Shown: positions 1 through 11,503 of the stretch, piece after piece
Position numbering within the stretch: the first letter of the stretch is position 1
Layout: every line of letters starts with the position of its first letter
Assembly (NCBI RefSeq): GCF_031202305.1
Contig: NZ_CP101731.1
Location: 310,001 to 374,000 of the forward strand
DNA from: Pelagibacterium sp. 26DY04
GTDB lineage: Bacteria; Pseudomonadota; Alphaproteobacteria; Rhizobiales; Devosiaceae
Reading direction: 5' to 3'
DNA: 64,000 nucleotides
Notes under the pieces: generated by a model
Told to the model about the DNA's origin: nothing
The model's input: the letters and a program-made list of their open reading frames with translations, nothing else
The model's database searches: none
Made by a program: the position numbers and the translations under genes

Positions 1-217
1 CCTTTTGGCCGGGCGGCTCGGTTGAAGCGCGCCAAAAATGGGAAAACCACTTTCGGGCGCGGCATGAAAAAACTCTGCGCGACCCGTAAAGGCCGACCAG
101 AGAAGCCGGCTGTATAAGGAAACGGGGGCCCATTGGCAAGTCGATTCCGTCTCCCGCGTCACAACGGCGCCACTTTAACCGCTTCCCAAGAGCCGTCCTT
201 TGGTTAAAGTCGCGCCC
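1..217. other. intergenic leader, nothing recognised
   Basis: No open frame here looks like a gene, and no tRNA, repeat or convincing hairpin is visible. The stretch presumably carries the promoter of the CAP-domain gene that follows, but I see no clear -35/-10 pair. Confidence 0.4.
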
Positions 218-748
218 ATGTTCGAGATCTCCCGCCGCCGATTCCTCACCCTTTCCGCCCTTGGAGCCTCAGCGACGGCGCTGGCCGCCTGTTCGGGCTC
301 GGTCATCATGACCACCGAACGCGCCGAGCCTGTATCGAGCGTTTCGATCGCCGATGCCACCGCCCAGCTCAACGCCATGCGCGCCGAGCGCGGCCTGCCG
401 CTCTTGTCCCACAACGCTGTCCTTCAGGACGTGGCCGAGGAACAGGCGCGGCTGATGGCCGACAATGCCAATGTCGCCCACACCGCGGCCCCCGAACAGA
501 CGCTCCACACCCGCCTGCGCCGGGCCGGCTTCCTGGGCGCTGCGGGCGAAAACCTCGCCGGCGGCCCGCCGACGCTTGCCACCGCCATCGATGGCTGGCT
601 CAAATCGCCCTCCCACCACCGCACCATGGTCAATCCCGATTACGTGCAGTTCGGCATCGCCATCGAGCGCGGCCGCTCCACGACCTACAATACCTATGGC
701 ACCTATTGGGCGCTGCTCATGGGCATCCGCACCCCGGACATGGCCTGA
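218..748 (+). CDS. CAP-domain (SCP/PR-1-like) lipoprotein
   Basis: The product is an exported protein of about 176 residues with one CAP domain, a fold found in secreted proteins of mostly unknown biochemical role in bacteria. The N-terminus has a twin-arginine stretch (SRRRFL), a hydrophobic segment and a lipobox ending in LAAC, so it is probably Tat-exported and lipidated. CAP hallmarks are visible: an N-R-R-x-x-x-G-L-P-L-like opening after the signal, a GENLAGG motif and a W..SPSHHRTM segment with the conserved histidine. An in-frame TTG at 200 would add six residues. I prefer the ATG at 218 because it starts directly before the Tat signal. It is transcribed alone and convergent with the next gene. 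Confidence 0.85.
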   Translation: MFEISRRRFLTLSALGASATALAACSGSVIMTTERAEPVSSVSIADATAQLNAMRAERGLPLLSHNAVLQDVAEEQARLMADNANVAHTAAPEQTLHTRLRRAGFLGAAGENLAGGPPTLATAIDGWLKSPSHHRTMVNPDYVQFGIAIERGRSTTYNTYGTYWALLMGIRTPDMA

Positions 749-1339
749 TCAGAGCCGCGCCGCCTGGGTGAACCCTGCATCGAACCACTGGGCGACCGGC
801 CCCGACATTCCATCGCCCAGGCTGCGGATTTGTTGGGCCAGCCATATGTCCACGCCGTCGTTGGGGAGGGGCAGCTCGATTTCCAGCCTTTCGGTCAGCG
901 CTGCGATCGCGCGTTCGCCATCGGATGCCTGCGCGATCGCCGCCGCAACGCAGCCGGCGAAAAACCCGGCCTGCTCGGCAAGTGGAAACCACACCGATCC
1001 GTCCTGCCGCTCGGGCTGGCTCAGCGCCTCGATGATCTCCGCATCTGCATCCCCGCCGCCCAGCACCAGCCGGAGCTGATCGGCGAGCCGCGCTTCAAAT
1101 CCCGCTGCGATCATCGCTGTCGTATAGCGCTGGCACGCGCTACGCCCACCGGGCTCGCGTTCGAGCGCATCGGTAATCGCCACCGGACCGGCTTCGAACG
1201 CAGCGGCCGCGCTCTCGAGCGCACTGATTTCCCCCAGCGCTTCGGTGGCCCCCATCCACGCAGTGGCATCCTGCGCATAGGCGGTTGATCCAGCCAGCGA
1301 GGCGCCGAGCACCAGGGAAAACAGTTTCGAGCGAACCAT
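749..1339 (-). CDS. secreted hypothetical protein
   Basis: I do not recognise the family. The protein is about 196 residues long and begins with a typical Sec signal (MVRSKLFSLVLGASLAGSTAYAQ), with cleavage likely after AYA. The mature part is acidic and helical and has two cysteines that could form a disulfide. The ATG at 1339 is chosen over the longer frame because GGAGG lies about 8 bases upstream on the minus strand and the signal peptide starts there. It is divergent from the next secreted gene and shares its short upstream region. Confidence 0.7.
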   Translation of the reverse strand: MVRSKLFSLVLGASLAGSTAYAQDATAWMGATEALGEISALESAAAAFEAGPVAITDALEREPGGRSACQRYTTAMIAAGFEARLADQLRLVLGGGDADAEIIEALSQPERQDGSVWFPLAEQAGFFAGCVAAAIAQASDGERAIAALTERLEIELPLPNDGVDIWLAQQIRSLGDGMSGPVAQWFDAGFTQAARL

Positions 1340-1425
1340 GGATACGCCTCCGGTCAATCGGTCGCAGCACCGACATAATCTTATGTGCACGCTAACGTCC
1401 CGATGACAGCGTTGCGAGGGGTAAA

Positions 1426-2139
1426 ATGCACAAGACGGTTTCGGCTTTTCTGGTCTTTGCCGCCATGGTGCTTCCGGCTCACGCCCAGGATTACCCCTTC
1501 CAGGGGTTTGCCACCGACATCACCATGAATACGCTTCATTCGACGATGCTGAACGCCACGATTCAGTCCTCGCTCGATGACGCCGCCTCGGCCCCCGCCG
1601 CACCGGTCGATCCGAATCTCACGGTCTATACCGCGACCCCTGATGTGAGCGCCCGCGCCCAGGAGCAGTTCATCGCTTTTGTAGAAGAAACGTCGGGCAC
1701 GTTGGGCGCCGATGCCGTGCGCAAGCAATTTGCCAAGCGCTCCCCCGTCGAAAGCTGGGCCGAACTCGTCGCCACCGACGGTCTGCGGCCCGGCGATGCC
1801 GCCGATGCCATCGCCGGCTATTGGGCGCTCAACTGGATCATCGCCAACCGCGCTCATGAAGAGACTTTCCCTGTTGCTCCCATCGCCGAACAGGTGCGGG
1901 CTTCTCTTGCCGCCGACGGCCAGTGGGCCGGCCTCGCGGACGCCCAAAAGCAGGAGATTTCGGAAGTCCTGATGATGAATTTCCTGCTCCAGCAGGCCGT
2001 CTATTCCGATGCGTTGATGACCGGAAATATGGAAATGATGGGCGCGCTGAGCCAAGCAGCGGTCACCCGCTTCCAGAACGACATGGGGGTCGATTTGCGC
2101 GCCATCGTTCCCAGTTCCTCGGGCTTTGTCAGCCGCTAG
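1426..2139 (+). CDS. secreted hypothetical protein (DUF6683-like)
   Basis: This is a periplasmic protein of 237 residues with a Sec signal ending in AHAQ. The mature region carries a run resembling the DUF6683 family: a VYTATPDVSAR-type opening, then a helical stretch with a YWALNWIIAN core. The family has no known function, and the assignment is from memory of its pattern only. GAGGGG sits just before the ATG. It is divergent from the secreted protein at 749-1339, and similar size and signal suggest the two may belong together. Confidence 0.65.
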   Translation: MHKTVSAFLVFAAMVLPAHAQDYPFQGFATDITMNTLHSTMLNATIQSSLDDAASAPAAPVDPNLTVYTATPDVSARAQEQFIAFVEETSGTLGADAVRKQFAKRSPVESWAELVATDGLRPGDAADAIAGYWALNWIIANRAHEETFPVAPIAEQVRASLAADGQWAGLADAQKQEISEVLMMNFLLQQAVYSDALMTGNMEMMGALSQAAVTRFQNDMGVDLRAIVPSSSGFVSR

Positions 2140-2942
2140 TCGGGCCGGAAGGAGATCCTCTCCTTTGTAATCCCCTTGGGCAGATGCGCCAGATGATCGA
2201 ATGCATTGCGCACGCCGCGTCCCAATCGGGGCAGGGTGCGGATGAAAAAGTTCCGCACCGGATGCCGCCGGGCGAAAACATGCCGGCTCCGCTCGCTGTT
2301 GAGGTTGCTCAGGCCGACCCCTCGCGCCCGCTTGTCTGCATCGATATTGCCATACTGGATGCATAAGGCGGGATCGCTGTGATAGCGGACCAACCCTTTA
2401 TAACGCATTCCGTCATAGAGGGCTCGGTCTCCCCCAAGCGCATGCGCGCGGGAATCGTCCAGCATCAAGCGTGCCGCCCTTTCTCCGGTCACATAGCCGG
2501 ACCGCCCCGAGAGGGTCGACCGGAAAGGGCGCAACGCAATCGCCGGTCCCACCGTCCGCACCGCAGGCAGCAGGCGGATCTTCCGGCTGGAGCGCTCGAA
2601 GCGCAAAAGGTCGAATTCGACATCATCGAGGTTTGCCAGAAAGTCCGGCAGCGAGGCGGAAAGCAGCCCATCATCCTCGAGGACAACAGCCCGCGGCTGC
2701 CCAGCGTCCAGCATGGCCCGCCAGGCCTTCTCGTGGCTGAGCGAGCACGCCAGTTGATTGGGCCGTCTATAGAAGGGCTTCGTCTCGTCGCAATAGCGCG
2801 CCAGGTCCTCCGCCGGAATATCGGCGGGCGTCACCGCCTCTATCCGCGTTGCGGTAAGCCCCAGCCGCGCGAATTGCTCATCCATGAAGTCGCGCCTGTC
2901 GGTGCGGCTGGCGAGGTTGATGTAATAGATGGGTATGGGCAA
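2136..2942 (-). CDS. glycosyltransferase family 25 protein
   Basis: A GT25 (LPS beta-1,4-galactosyltransferase-like) enzyme of about 268 residues that would transfer a sugar to cell-surface glycan. The family pattern is clear: an N-terminal PIYYINLASRTDRR, a QLACSLSHEKAW block, then VVLEDD, the acidic motif for nucleotide-sugar and metal binding. The frame stays open upstream, but that part is antisense to polA. The family N-terminus begins at a TTG at 2942 with a weak GGAA upstream, so I start there. The 3' end overlaps the preceding gene's stop by four bases in convergent orientation. The start is divergent from polA. Confidence 0.8.
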   Translation of the reverse strand: MPIPIYYINLASRTDRRDFMDEQFARLGLTATRIEAVTPADIPAEDLARYCDETKPFYRRPNQLACSLSHEKAWRAMLDAGQPRAVVLEDDGLLSASLPDFLANLDDVEFDLLRFERSSRKIRLLPAVRTVGPAIALRPFRSTLSGRSGYVTGERAARLMLDDSRAHALGGDRALYDGMRYKGLVRYHSDPALCIQYGNIDADKRARGVGLSNLNSERSRHVFARRHPVRNFFIRTLPRLGRGVRNAFDHLAHLPKGITKERISFRPD

Positions 2943-3083
2943 GGCGTGTTTCCGTTGGCGCGGTTGCGCGTTATCTACACCCTTGGGCAAGGTTTTGTCC
3001 AAAGCTTGCCCCCCGCGCGCAATCGCGCCAAAGTCCGGCCAAACTAGAATCGCGCGCGCTCCGGCGCCCAGAGGAAGCCCGCC

Positions 3084-5966
<2,883 letters not shown>

Positions 5967-5976
5967 GGAGGATGTC

Positions 5977-7478
5977 TTGCGCCTTACAGATGGGCAACTC
6001 AACTTCGCAAAGAGACACCTCGAAAGATTCGATGACTCAGATTTTTTTCCACGTTTCGACGAATGGGATGCAGTTTGGCAAGATTGGGACAATTTTAGAG
6101 GCCGTCTCACCGCTTCTAATATTGGGAAACTACCTTTATCAGCAGCCCTTTCCATGCCGGTGGCAAAAGGATGGTCAGCTATCGCGTGGTGCACCAACTC
6201 GAACCGATCACATCTTTAATTTACATTTCATTAGTTCACGCTGTGGCGCCGGCGCTAGAAGCGGCGAGAGCAACTAATGAAACCGCGTGTTCGCACCGTT
6301 ATTTGCCCGACGATGGCGCTTTCTTTTCGGGAGGTGCTGGCTACGAGAGCTTTAGGCGACGTTCGTATGAGCTTGCGGAACGGTACGATTATGGCGCTTC
6401 GATCGACATTGCCGACTTCTACAATCAAATATATTCGCATCGTGTTCGAGGATCAATCGAGGCGGCGAGCGCCGAACTCACAGGAATTGCAAAAGACCTA
6501 GAAACGGTCATTCATGCTATCAACTCGCAAGCATCTAAAGGAATTCCAGTAGGAAATGATGCCAGTGCCATCCTCGCCGAAGGAATATTAATTGACGTTG
6601 ATCAACTAATTTCGCGCAGCGGCCTTGATCATACGCGATACGTCGATGATATCCGTATATTCGCTGATAGTCCGCAGCATCTCTTAAGCGCTATCGAAAC
6701 TATTTCAGAATACTTGTATGATCATCATAGACTGCATCTGAATTCGAGCAAAACCAAGCTGCTCGATATAGAGAATTTCGTCAGCGTGGTGATGCAAGAT
6801 CATATGGATGCGGAATCAGAGGCGGCCATGAATAGGTTGAATCTGATAGATCCCTACGGTGAGGAGGAGCTAGGCGAGAACGATGTGCCGGATGAGGAGG
6901 TCTTGGAAGAAATTGGTCAAATAATAAGAAAAAAATATGCTGAGGATGGATTTGTTGATTTAAACCTTATCAAGGCATTTGTTAGAAGGTGCAGATTATT
7001 GCGGTCGTGTGCCTTCGTCGAAGTTGCTATAGAGAATATCCATCCATTTATACCGGCGATCCATGAATTGTGCCGCGCCATTGAAGCTGCAGCAGACCAA
7101 CATGGCCCCGATGCTGTGAAGGGGCTAATTGCTACGATTAGAAGCTCGCCCCACTATCAGCGCAAAGCAGTCAAGATGTGGCTCGATTGGACCTGCGCCG
7201 GGCACGCTGAATTTATTCGTGATCACAGCATTCGTGATGACGTATTTAGTGGAAATGTACGAACTCAAGCTCGCGCCGCATTAGTGTCTCGCGATCTGGC
7301 CTGGGTTAGAGCGCAACGGGGAACGTTTATTCACTTACCGCCCACCCAACGCTCGGCTGTCTTAATGTCAATGCAGTTGTTGGGACAGGATGAACGACGC
7401 GTGCTTTTGGGTCATATCGACGAGTCTAACGGTTCCCCTGTTGATGTTGCTATCAAGAGGTGGCTGATCGCCCGCTAG
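5977..7478 (+). pseudogene. reverse transcriptase, UG/Abi (DRT-like), frameshifted
   Basis: Two overlapping frames together encode one reverse transcriptase of about 500 residues. The first part (5977 to about 6168) starts at a TTG with GGAGG five bases upstream, directly after the polA stop. The second part continues one frame back from about 6168 to 7478. The shift lies at a run of four A (6165-6168), where AAA could slip. RT motifs follow in order: HQLEPITSLIYISLV, motif A IDIADFYNQIY (Asp at 6405 and 6414), motif B GIPVGNDASAILAE, motif C YVDD (6639-6650) and a motif D-like HHRLHLNSSKTKL. About 240 helical residues follow, as in the alpha-repeat tails of UG/Abi phage-defence RTs. There is no maturase or integrase domain, which argues against a group II intron or a retroelement. 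Base composition is clearly AT-richer than the neighbours, a sign of transfer. It may be a broken gene, a sequencing error or a recoded gene. Confidence 0.8.
6163..6173 (+). other. frameshift point in the reverse transcriptase
   Basis: The sequence GCAAAAGGATG marks where the upstream frame (ending VAKG) must pass to the downstream frame (starting MVSYRVVHQLEP). Stepping back one base on AAA restores a continuous RT. The upstream frame otherwise stops at 6219. The ATG at 6171 has AAAAGG immediately before it, too close to be a good ribosome site. Confidence 0.65.
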
Positions 7479-7497
7479 GGTACTGTCCAACGGTTCT

Positions 7498-8241
7498 TCA
7501 CTGCCCATGCTCCGATCCATTCCACCCTTCACCACCCTTCCCCCCACCCCCAAACACCTTCGCCGCCCCCGCCACGGCCTGTCCCACATAAATCACCAGC
7601 GCGCACCCGATCGGCGTGCCCACTTCGGCCACCAACGTCCCGCTCAAAAACACCAGTGACAGCGCCCCGGCCTCTGTAACATGCGCCTGCGTCAAAAGCG
7701 CCGTCACCGCGCCGCCGAACACCAGCCCCACCCCTGTGCCGGTCCAAAGATAAGGCGGCATCCGCGTCACCTCGCGATGCACCAGCAGCGCCAGCAGCCA
7801 GGCGAGCAGCCCGTATTCGATCCCCCGGATCAGCGACACGGTTTCGATGGGGATGAGGTTTGCCGTCTGCGGCGCGTCGATCAGTTCGGCCACAAGTTTC
7901 TGCAGCGCCTTGGCCGCCGCCAGCGCCAAGGGAGCGCAAAGCGCGGCAACCAGCCCGGCCAGAACCCGCCGCGCCCGGCCCACGGCAATGGCGATGGCCA
8001 CGCCCGAGCACACCAGCGCCACCCAGCTCACCGTTTGCGCCGTTTCCACTGCTATCGCCAGTCCCGGCCACGGCCCGCCGGACAGGTTTCGGGCGATGAC
8101 GATAAGCACCTGCATCAAAAGCCCCAGCCCGATGCCCAAAACGGCAACGGTCCCGATCCGTTGCAGCGTGCGCCGGGCCGCCGCGGCCTCCCGGGTCGGG
8201 GGCAGGGGGTGTATGGGGTCCGGGACGGTGGCTTGGCCCAT
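7498..8241 (-). CDS. multi-pass membrane protein, unknown function
   Basis: I do not recognise a family. The product has about 247 residues and roughly six hydrophobic segments, starting near IGTVAVLGIGLGLLMQVLIV, with short loops and a Gly/Lys-rich C-terminal tail. The longest frame starts at 8313, but GGAGGAGAGG lies right before the ATG at 8241, so I start there. It is convergent with the reverse transcriptase, with 19 bases between the stops, and it restores the high-GC codon use of the host. Confidence 0.65.
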   Translation of the reverse strand: MGQATVPDPIHPLPPTREAAAARRTLQRIGTVAVLGIGLGLLMQVLIVIARNLSGGPWPGLAIAVETAQTVSWVALVCSGVAIAIAVGRARRVLAGLVAALCAPLALAAAKALQKLVAELIDAPQTANLIPIETVSLIRGIEYGLLAWLLALLVHREVTRMPPYLWTGTGVGLVFGGAVTALLTQAHVTEAGALSLVFLSGTLVAEVGTPIGCALVIYVGQAVAGAAKVFGGGGKGGEGWNGSEHGQ

Positions 8242-8837
8242 CCTCTCCTCCATTTCCGCACCTTTGCGCGGAAGGCAGCCGGTCCGGTGCGTTGGCCGGC
8301 CGGAGCGGATCATACGCCCCCGGGATCAAACCGCGAAGCGCTTTGGGAGCATCGCGTCACCCTCTCGAAAAAACTTATCCCCGCCCCCAATCACCTGCCG
8401 TAACTTTCCCTCACGGCCGCACCGGGGCAAGGGATGCATACGAACTTCCTGGTGAGGGCAAGAGTGGGGAAGGGGGAAGCGGGGGTCCGGGCCTAGGATC
8501 ACTCAGGTCTCCAGGCGCCTCTCTCTGTCCGTTGGCCGGTTCGAGGGAATGGCGGGTCGCCGCCATTCGGGACGGACTGCGTGGACCAGGTCTGACACCG
8601 AAGGTCATCCGTAAGTCGCTGGTGGCAAGTCAACTGGCCATCAAAAATCGCCGAAGCCCACCAGAAAGGGCGTGTTGACGGCGAGGGCGCTGGGAAAGGG
8701 GAAAAAAGGGTAAGCTCCCCGGGTTGCGCATCTCCGAGATCCAAAAATCCTCGGATGCATGGGGCGATGGTGGCTTCATATTATAAAAACATAATGCGAG
8801 GCGATCATCGCCCCATGCCTGCCCACCTTAAGCAAAA
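8242..8837. other. 600-base non-coding stretch
   Basis: No convincing gene lies here. The open frames seen are short, overlapping and lack family features. I looked for RNase P, tmRNA, SRP RNA and tRNA signatures and found none. The left part presumably holds the promoter of the membrane protein. The right part contains a 13-bp inverted repeat described separately. Confidence 0.4.
8757..8818. repeat. 13-bp inverted repeat around an AT-rich loop
   Basis: GCATGGGGCGATG at 8757-8769 is perfectly repeated in inverted orientation at 8806-8818, separated by 36 bases rich in A/T. No gene starts nearby on the plus strand, and the MFS terminator follows at 8838. It could be a folded RNA, a protein site or a remnant of a small mobile element. 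Confidence 0.6.
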
Positions 8838-8860
8838 CCCTCCGGCCAAAGGCCGGAGGG
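8838..8860 (-). terminator. rho-independent terminator of the MFS gene
   Basis: A perfect 10-bp GC-rich stem (CCCTCCGGCC / GGCCGGAGGG) with a three-base loop is followed on the minus strand by TTTTGCTT. It lies 22 bases beyond the stop of the minus-strand MFS gene. Confidence 0.85.
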
Positions 8861-8882
8861 CGAAAGCGGCTGTCTTGAGAAA

Positions 8883-10121
8883 TCAGGCTGGCTGCTGCGC
8901 CGCGCCCGGCTGCTCTCCATCGGCCCGCTTGGCCGGCGGAAAGGCCAGCGCCATCGCCGCGGCGGCCACGCCAACGGCGGCCGAGGCGATATAGAGCCAG
9001 TGATAGCTTCCGAACGTGTCGTAGAGCCATCCCCCGCCCACCGGCCCGAACGCCATGCCGATCGAGGAGGTCATGGTCGCCGCCCCCAGGACGGTGCCCA
9101 TCACATGCGGCCCGAAATAGTCGCGGGCCAGAACGGCATAGAGCGGCATCACCCCGCCATAGGCCATGCCCAACACCACGGCCAGCATGTAGAAATCGGT
9201 GAGCTGGGTCACATAGATATAGGTGTAGATCCCGATCGCCTGCAGCGCCAGCCCGGCGATCAGCACCTTTTTGACCCCCAGCCGGTCCGCCGCGATCCCG
9301 AAGAACAGCCGCCCGAACAGCCCGGCAACGCCTTCGACGCTATAGATCGAGGCCGCCGCCAGCGCCGGCACCCCGCACAGCATGGCATAGCTCACCGTGT
9401 GGAAGATCGGCCCCGAATGGGCCGCGCAGCAGAGGAAGAACGTTGCGGCCAGCACCACGAATTGCGGCGTCCTGAGCGCCGCGCTCGCCCGGCTCGGCTG
9501 CGGCTCCTGCGGCGCCACATCCACGCCCGTTTGCGGCTGCGCCTCGGCAATCTCCTGCGGCGCCTTGCGGATCAGAAAGCTCGCCGGCACCAGCAGCACG
9601 GTGGCGGCAATCGCCGTCATCGTCATCGCGCTGCGCCAGCCATAGATCTCGATCAGAAGGCTCGCAAACGGGGTGATCACCATCGGCGCCACACCCGCGC
9701 CGATGGACACCAGCGATACGGCAAGGCTGCGATGCTTGTCGAACCAGCCCACCGTCGTCGCCATGATCGGCGCAAAGAACGCGCCGCCCGCCAGCCCCAC
9801 CAGCCCGCCATAGGCGAGCTGGAACACCAGAAGGTCTCTCGATTGGCTGGCGATCAGGAGCCCGATCCCGAGGATCACCGCCGCGATCAGCACCACAGGC
9901 CGCGCCCCTATCCTGTCGGTCAGCGTGCCCCATCCGAAACCAGCCACACCCATGACGACGAACCCAACGGTCATCGCCATGGAAATCCCGGCCCGTGTCC
10001 ATCCCGTCTCCTCGGCAATGGGCGCCAGATAGACCGGCAGGGCAAACAGCGCCCCCATCGCCACGCAAGTGATCAGCGCTCCGGCCGCAACAATCACCCA
10101 TCCGTAATGCAATCTGTTCAT
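8883..10121 (-). CDS. MFS transporter
   Basis: A major facilitator superfamily carrier of 412 residues with about 12 membrane helices. It resembles the oxalate/formate and monocarboxylate branch: it opens with YGWVIVAAGALI and has a G...D..G.R motif between helices 2 and 3 (GWGTLTDRIGARP). A similar loop in the second half (IAADRLGVKKV) separates helices 8 and 9. A soluble central linker with many Gln/Pro residues lies near residue 195. The ATG at 10121 has GGAGGGG upstream, so the 17 extra residues of the longer frame are unlikely. It is divergent from the PLP enzyme. A role in exporting or importing a small carboxylate linked to that enzyme is only an inference. Confidence 0.85.
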   Translation of the reverse strand: MNRLHYGWVIVAAGALITCVAMGALFALPVYLAPIAEETGWTRAGISMAMTVGFVVMGVAGFGWGTLTDRIGARPVVLIAAVILGIGLLIASQSRDLLVFQLAYGGLVGLAGGAFFAPIMATTVGWFDKHRSLAVSLVSIGAGVAPMVITPFASLLIEIYGWRSAMTMTAIAATVLLVPASFLIRKAPQEIAEAQPQTGVDVAPQEPQPSRASAALRTPQFVVLAATFFLCCAAHSGPIFHTVSYAMLCGVPALAAASIYSVEGVAGLFGRLFFGIAADRLGVKKVLIAGLALQAIGIYTYIYVTQLTDFYMLAVVLGMAYGGVMPLYAVLARDYFGPHVMGTVLGAATMTSSIGMAFGPVGGGWLYDTFGSYHWLYIASAAVGVAAAAMALAFPPAKRADGEQPGAAQQPA

Positions 10122-10261
10122 CGCAAGGCCCCTCCATGTGACCTTTCGATAAGACGCGTGGCCATCGCCCATTCCGACAGGGGTGCGGAAAAAAATCTGT
10201 CCACTCGACCCATTTTGCGCCGATACTCACCCAACCGATAGAGGCAAACAGGGGGAAGATT

Positions 10262-11374
10262 GTGAGGACCACAAGCGTTTCGCAGGACAATGCCCGTTTC
10301 GGATATGGAGAAGGCGGCACCATCATCGAAATCGCCGATCCCCTGCCTCCCCGATATTGGGATCACCCCGCCAATGCCTGGTCACCCCTCCTGACTTCCC
10401 GCATCCCCGGCCTGGAAGGTGTCGCCATCAAATATGAAGGCGGTCATCTCAGCGGTTCGTTCAAGGACCGCATCATGGCCGCGACGCTGGGCGAGTTGCT
10501 GGCCCGCGAGCCTCACTGCCCCGGCGTCGTGGTCCCCTCGAGCGGCAATGCCGCCGTCTCCGCCGCTGCGCTCTGCGCCCGCGCCGCCCTGCCCATGGTC
10601 GCCATCGTCCCCGCCGCCACCCCGCAGGAGCGCATTTTGCCGGTCCTTGCCCGTGGCGCGCTCGTGGCGCGCTTCGGGGAAGGCCCCAGCCAATCCTACG
10701 CCCTGGCCGATGAGCTTGGCCAAACCCTGGGCTTTTTTCGCCTCTATTCCACCTTCGCTTCACCCTGGGCCGAATGGGGCTGCCGCTCTCTGGGCCGCGA
10801 AATCGCCGCACAGACCCGGAGCGTGGCCCGTCTCGTCGCCCCGGTGAGCGCCGGCCCGGTCCTGATCGGCACGGCCAACGGCCTACGAGAGGCAGGGCGC
10901 GATCTTCCCCCGCTTGTCGCCGTCCAGGCCGCCGGCTGCGCCCCCATCGCCGCCGCCTTTGCCAGTGGCGCCAATGAAGTGTCCCCCTGGGACAGCCCCG
11001 TCGAAACCGCCGCCGCCGCCATAGCCGATCGCCTGGCGGGATATCCGCAGGACGGCACGCGGGTGCTTGAGGCCGTGCGCGAGAGCGGCGGCAGCGCAGA
11101 AGCCGTAACCGATGCGGAATTGGCCGAGGCCCGCGCGGCGCTGTTTGCCTATGACGGCATCGATGCGGAGTTTTCCGCCTGTGCGGGCATTGCCTGGTTG
11201 CGCCGTCCCCAGACGCCAAAGCTCGAAGGCACCGTCTGCATCGCCACCGCATCTGGCTTCAAGCACACCTTCGCCGGCGACGTTCCGCCCGCGCCCGCCG
11301 CCCCGTCGCCTCTCCGGCACCGGCTCGAAAGCGTCTTGGCCGGGCTTCCCCAACCCGCCATCCTGCTCGGCTGA
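10262..11374 (+). CDS. threonine synthase-like PLP-dependent enzyme
   Basis: A fold-type II PLP enzyme of 370 residues. The cofactor lysine sits in SGSFKDR (about residue 68), the asparagine loop is PSSGNAAVSAA, and a Ser/Gly-rich phosphate loop follows at VSAGPVLIG. This matches the threonine synthase/diaminopropionate lyase group. The long N-terminal domain of housekeeping threonine synthase is absent, so this is more likely a catabolic lyase or racemase-type relative. It starts at a GTG with GGGGGAAG before it. It is divergent from the MFS carrier, with a shared 140-base promoter region. Confidence 0.75.
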   Translation: MRTTSVSQDNARFGYGEGGTIIEIADPLPPRYWDHPANAWSPLLTSRIPGLEGVAIKYEGGHLSGSFKDRIMAATLGELLAREPHCPGVVVPSSGNAAVSAAALCARAALPMVAIVPAATPQERILPVLARGALVARFGEGPSQSYALADELGQTLGFFRLYSTFASPWAEWGCRSLGREIAAQTRSVARLVAPVSAGPVLIGTANGLREAGRDLPPLVAVQAAGCAPIAAAFASGANEVSPWDSPVETAAAAIADRLAGYPQDGTRVLEAVRESGGSAEAVTDAELAEARAALFAYDGIDAEFSACAGIAWLRRPQTPKLEGTVCIATASGFKHTFAGDVPPAPAAPSPLRHRLESVLAGLPQPAILLG

Positions 11375-11503
11375 CTCGTCTTGCCTTTGCCTGCCGGTCA
11401 GCTAGGGATAGCACTGCCCGCTTGGGCTGTTTCCAAGAGATAGAGAATTTCATGTCCGATCCCCTCCAGCACCATCCCCTGACTCAATTGCCCTTCGATC
11501 TTG

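Noticed and set aside
8242-8837. Housekeeping RNA gene (tmRNA, RNase P, SRP)
   Set aside because: None of the conserved core sequences of these RNAs could be found on either strand.
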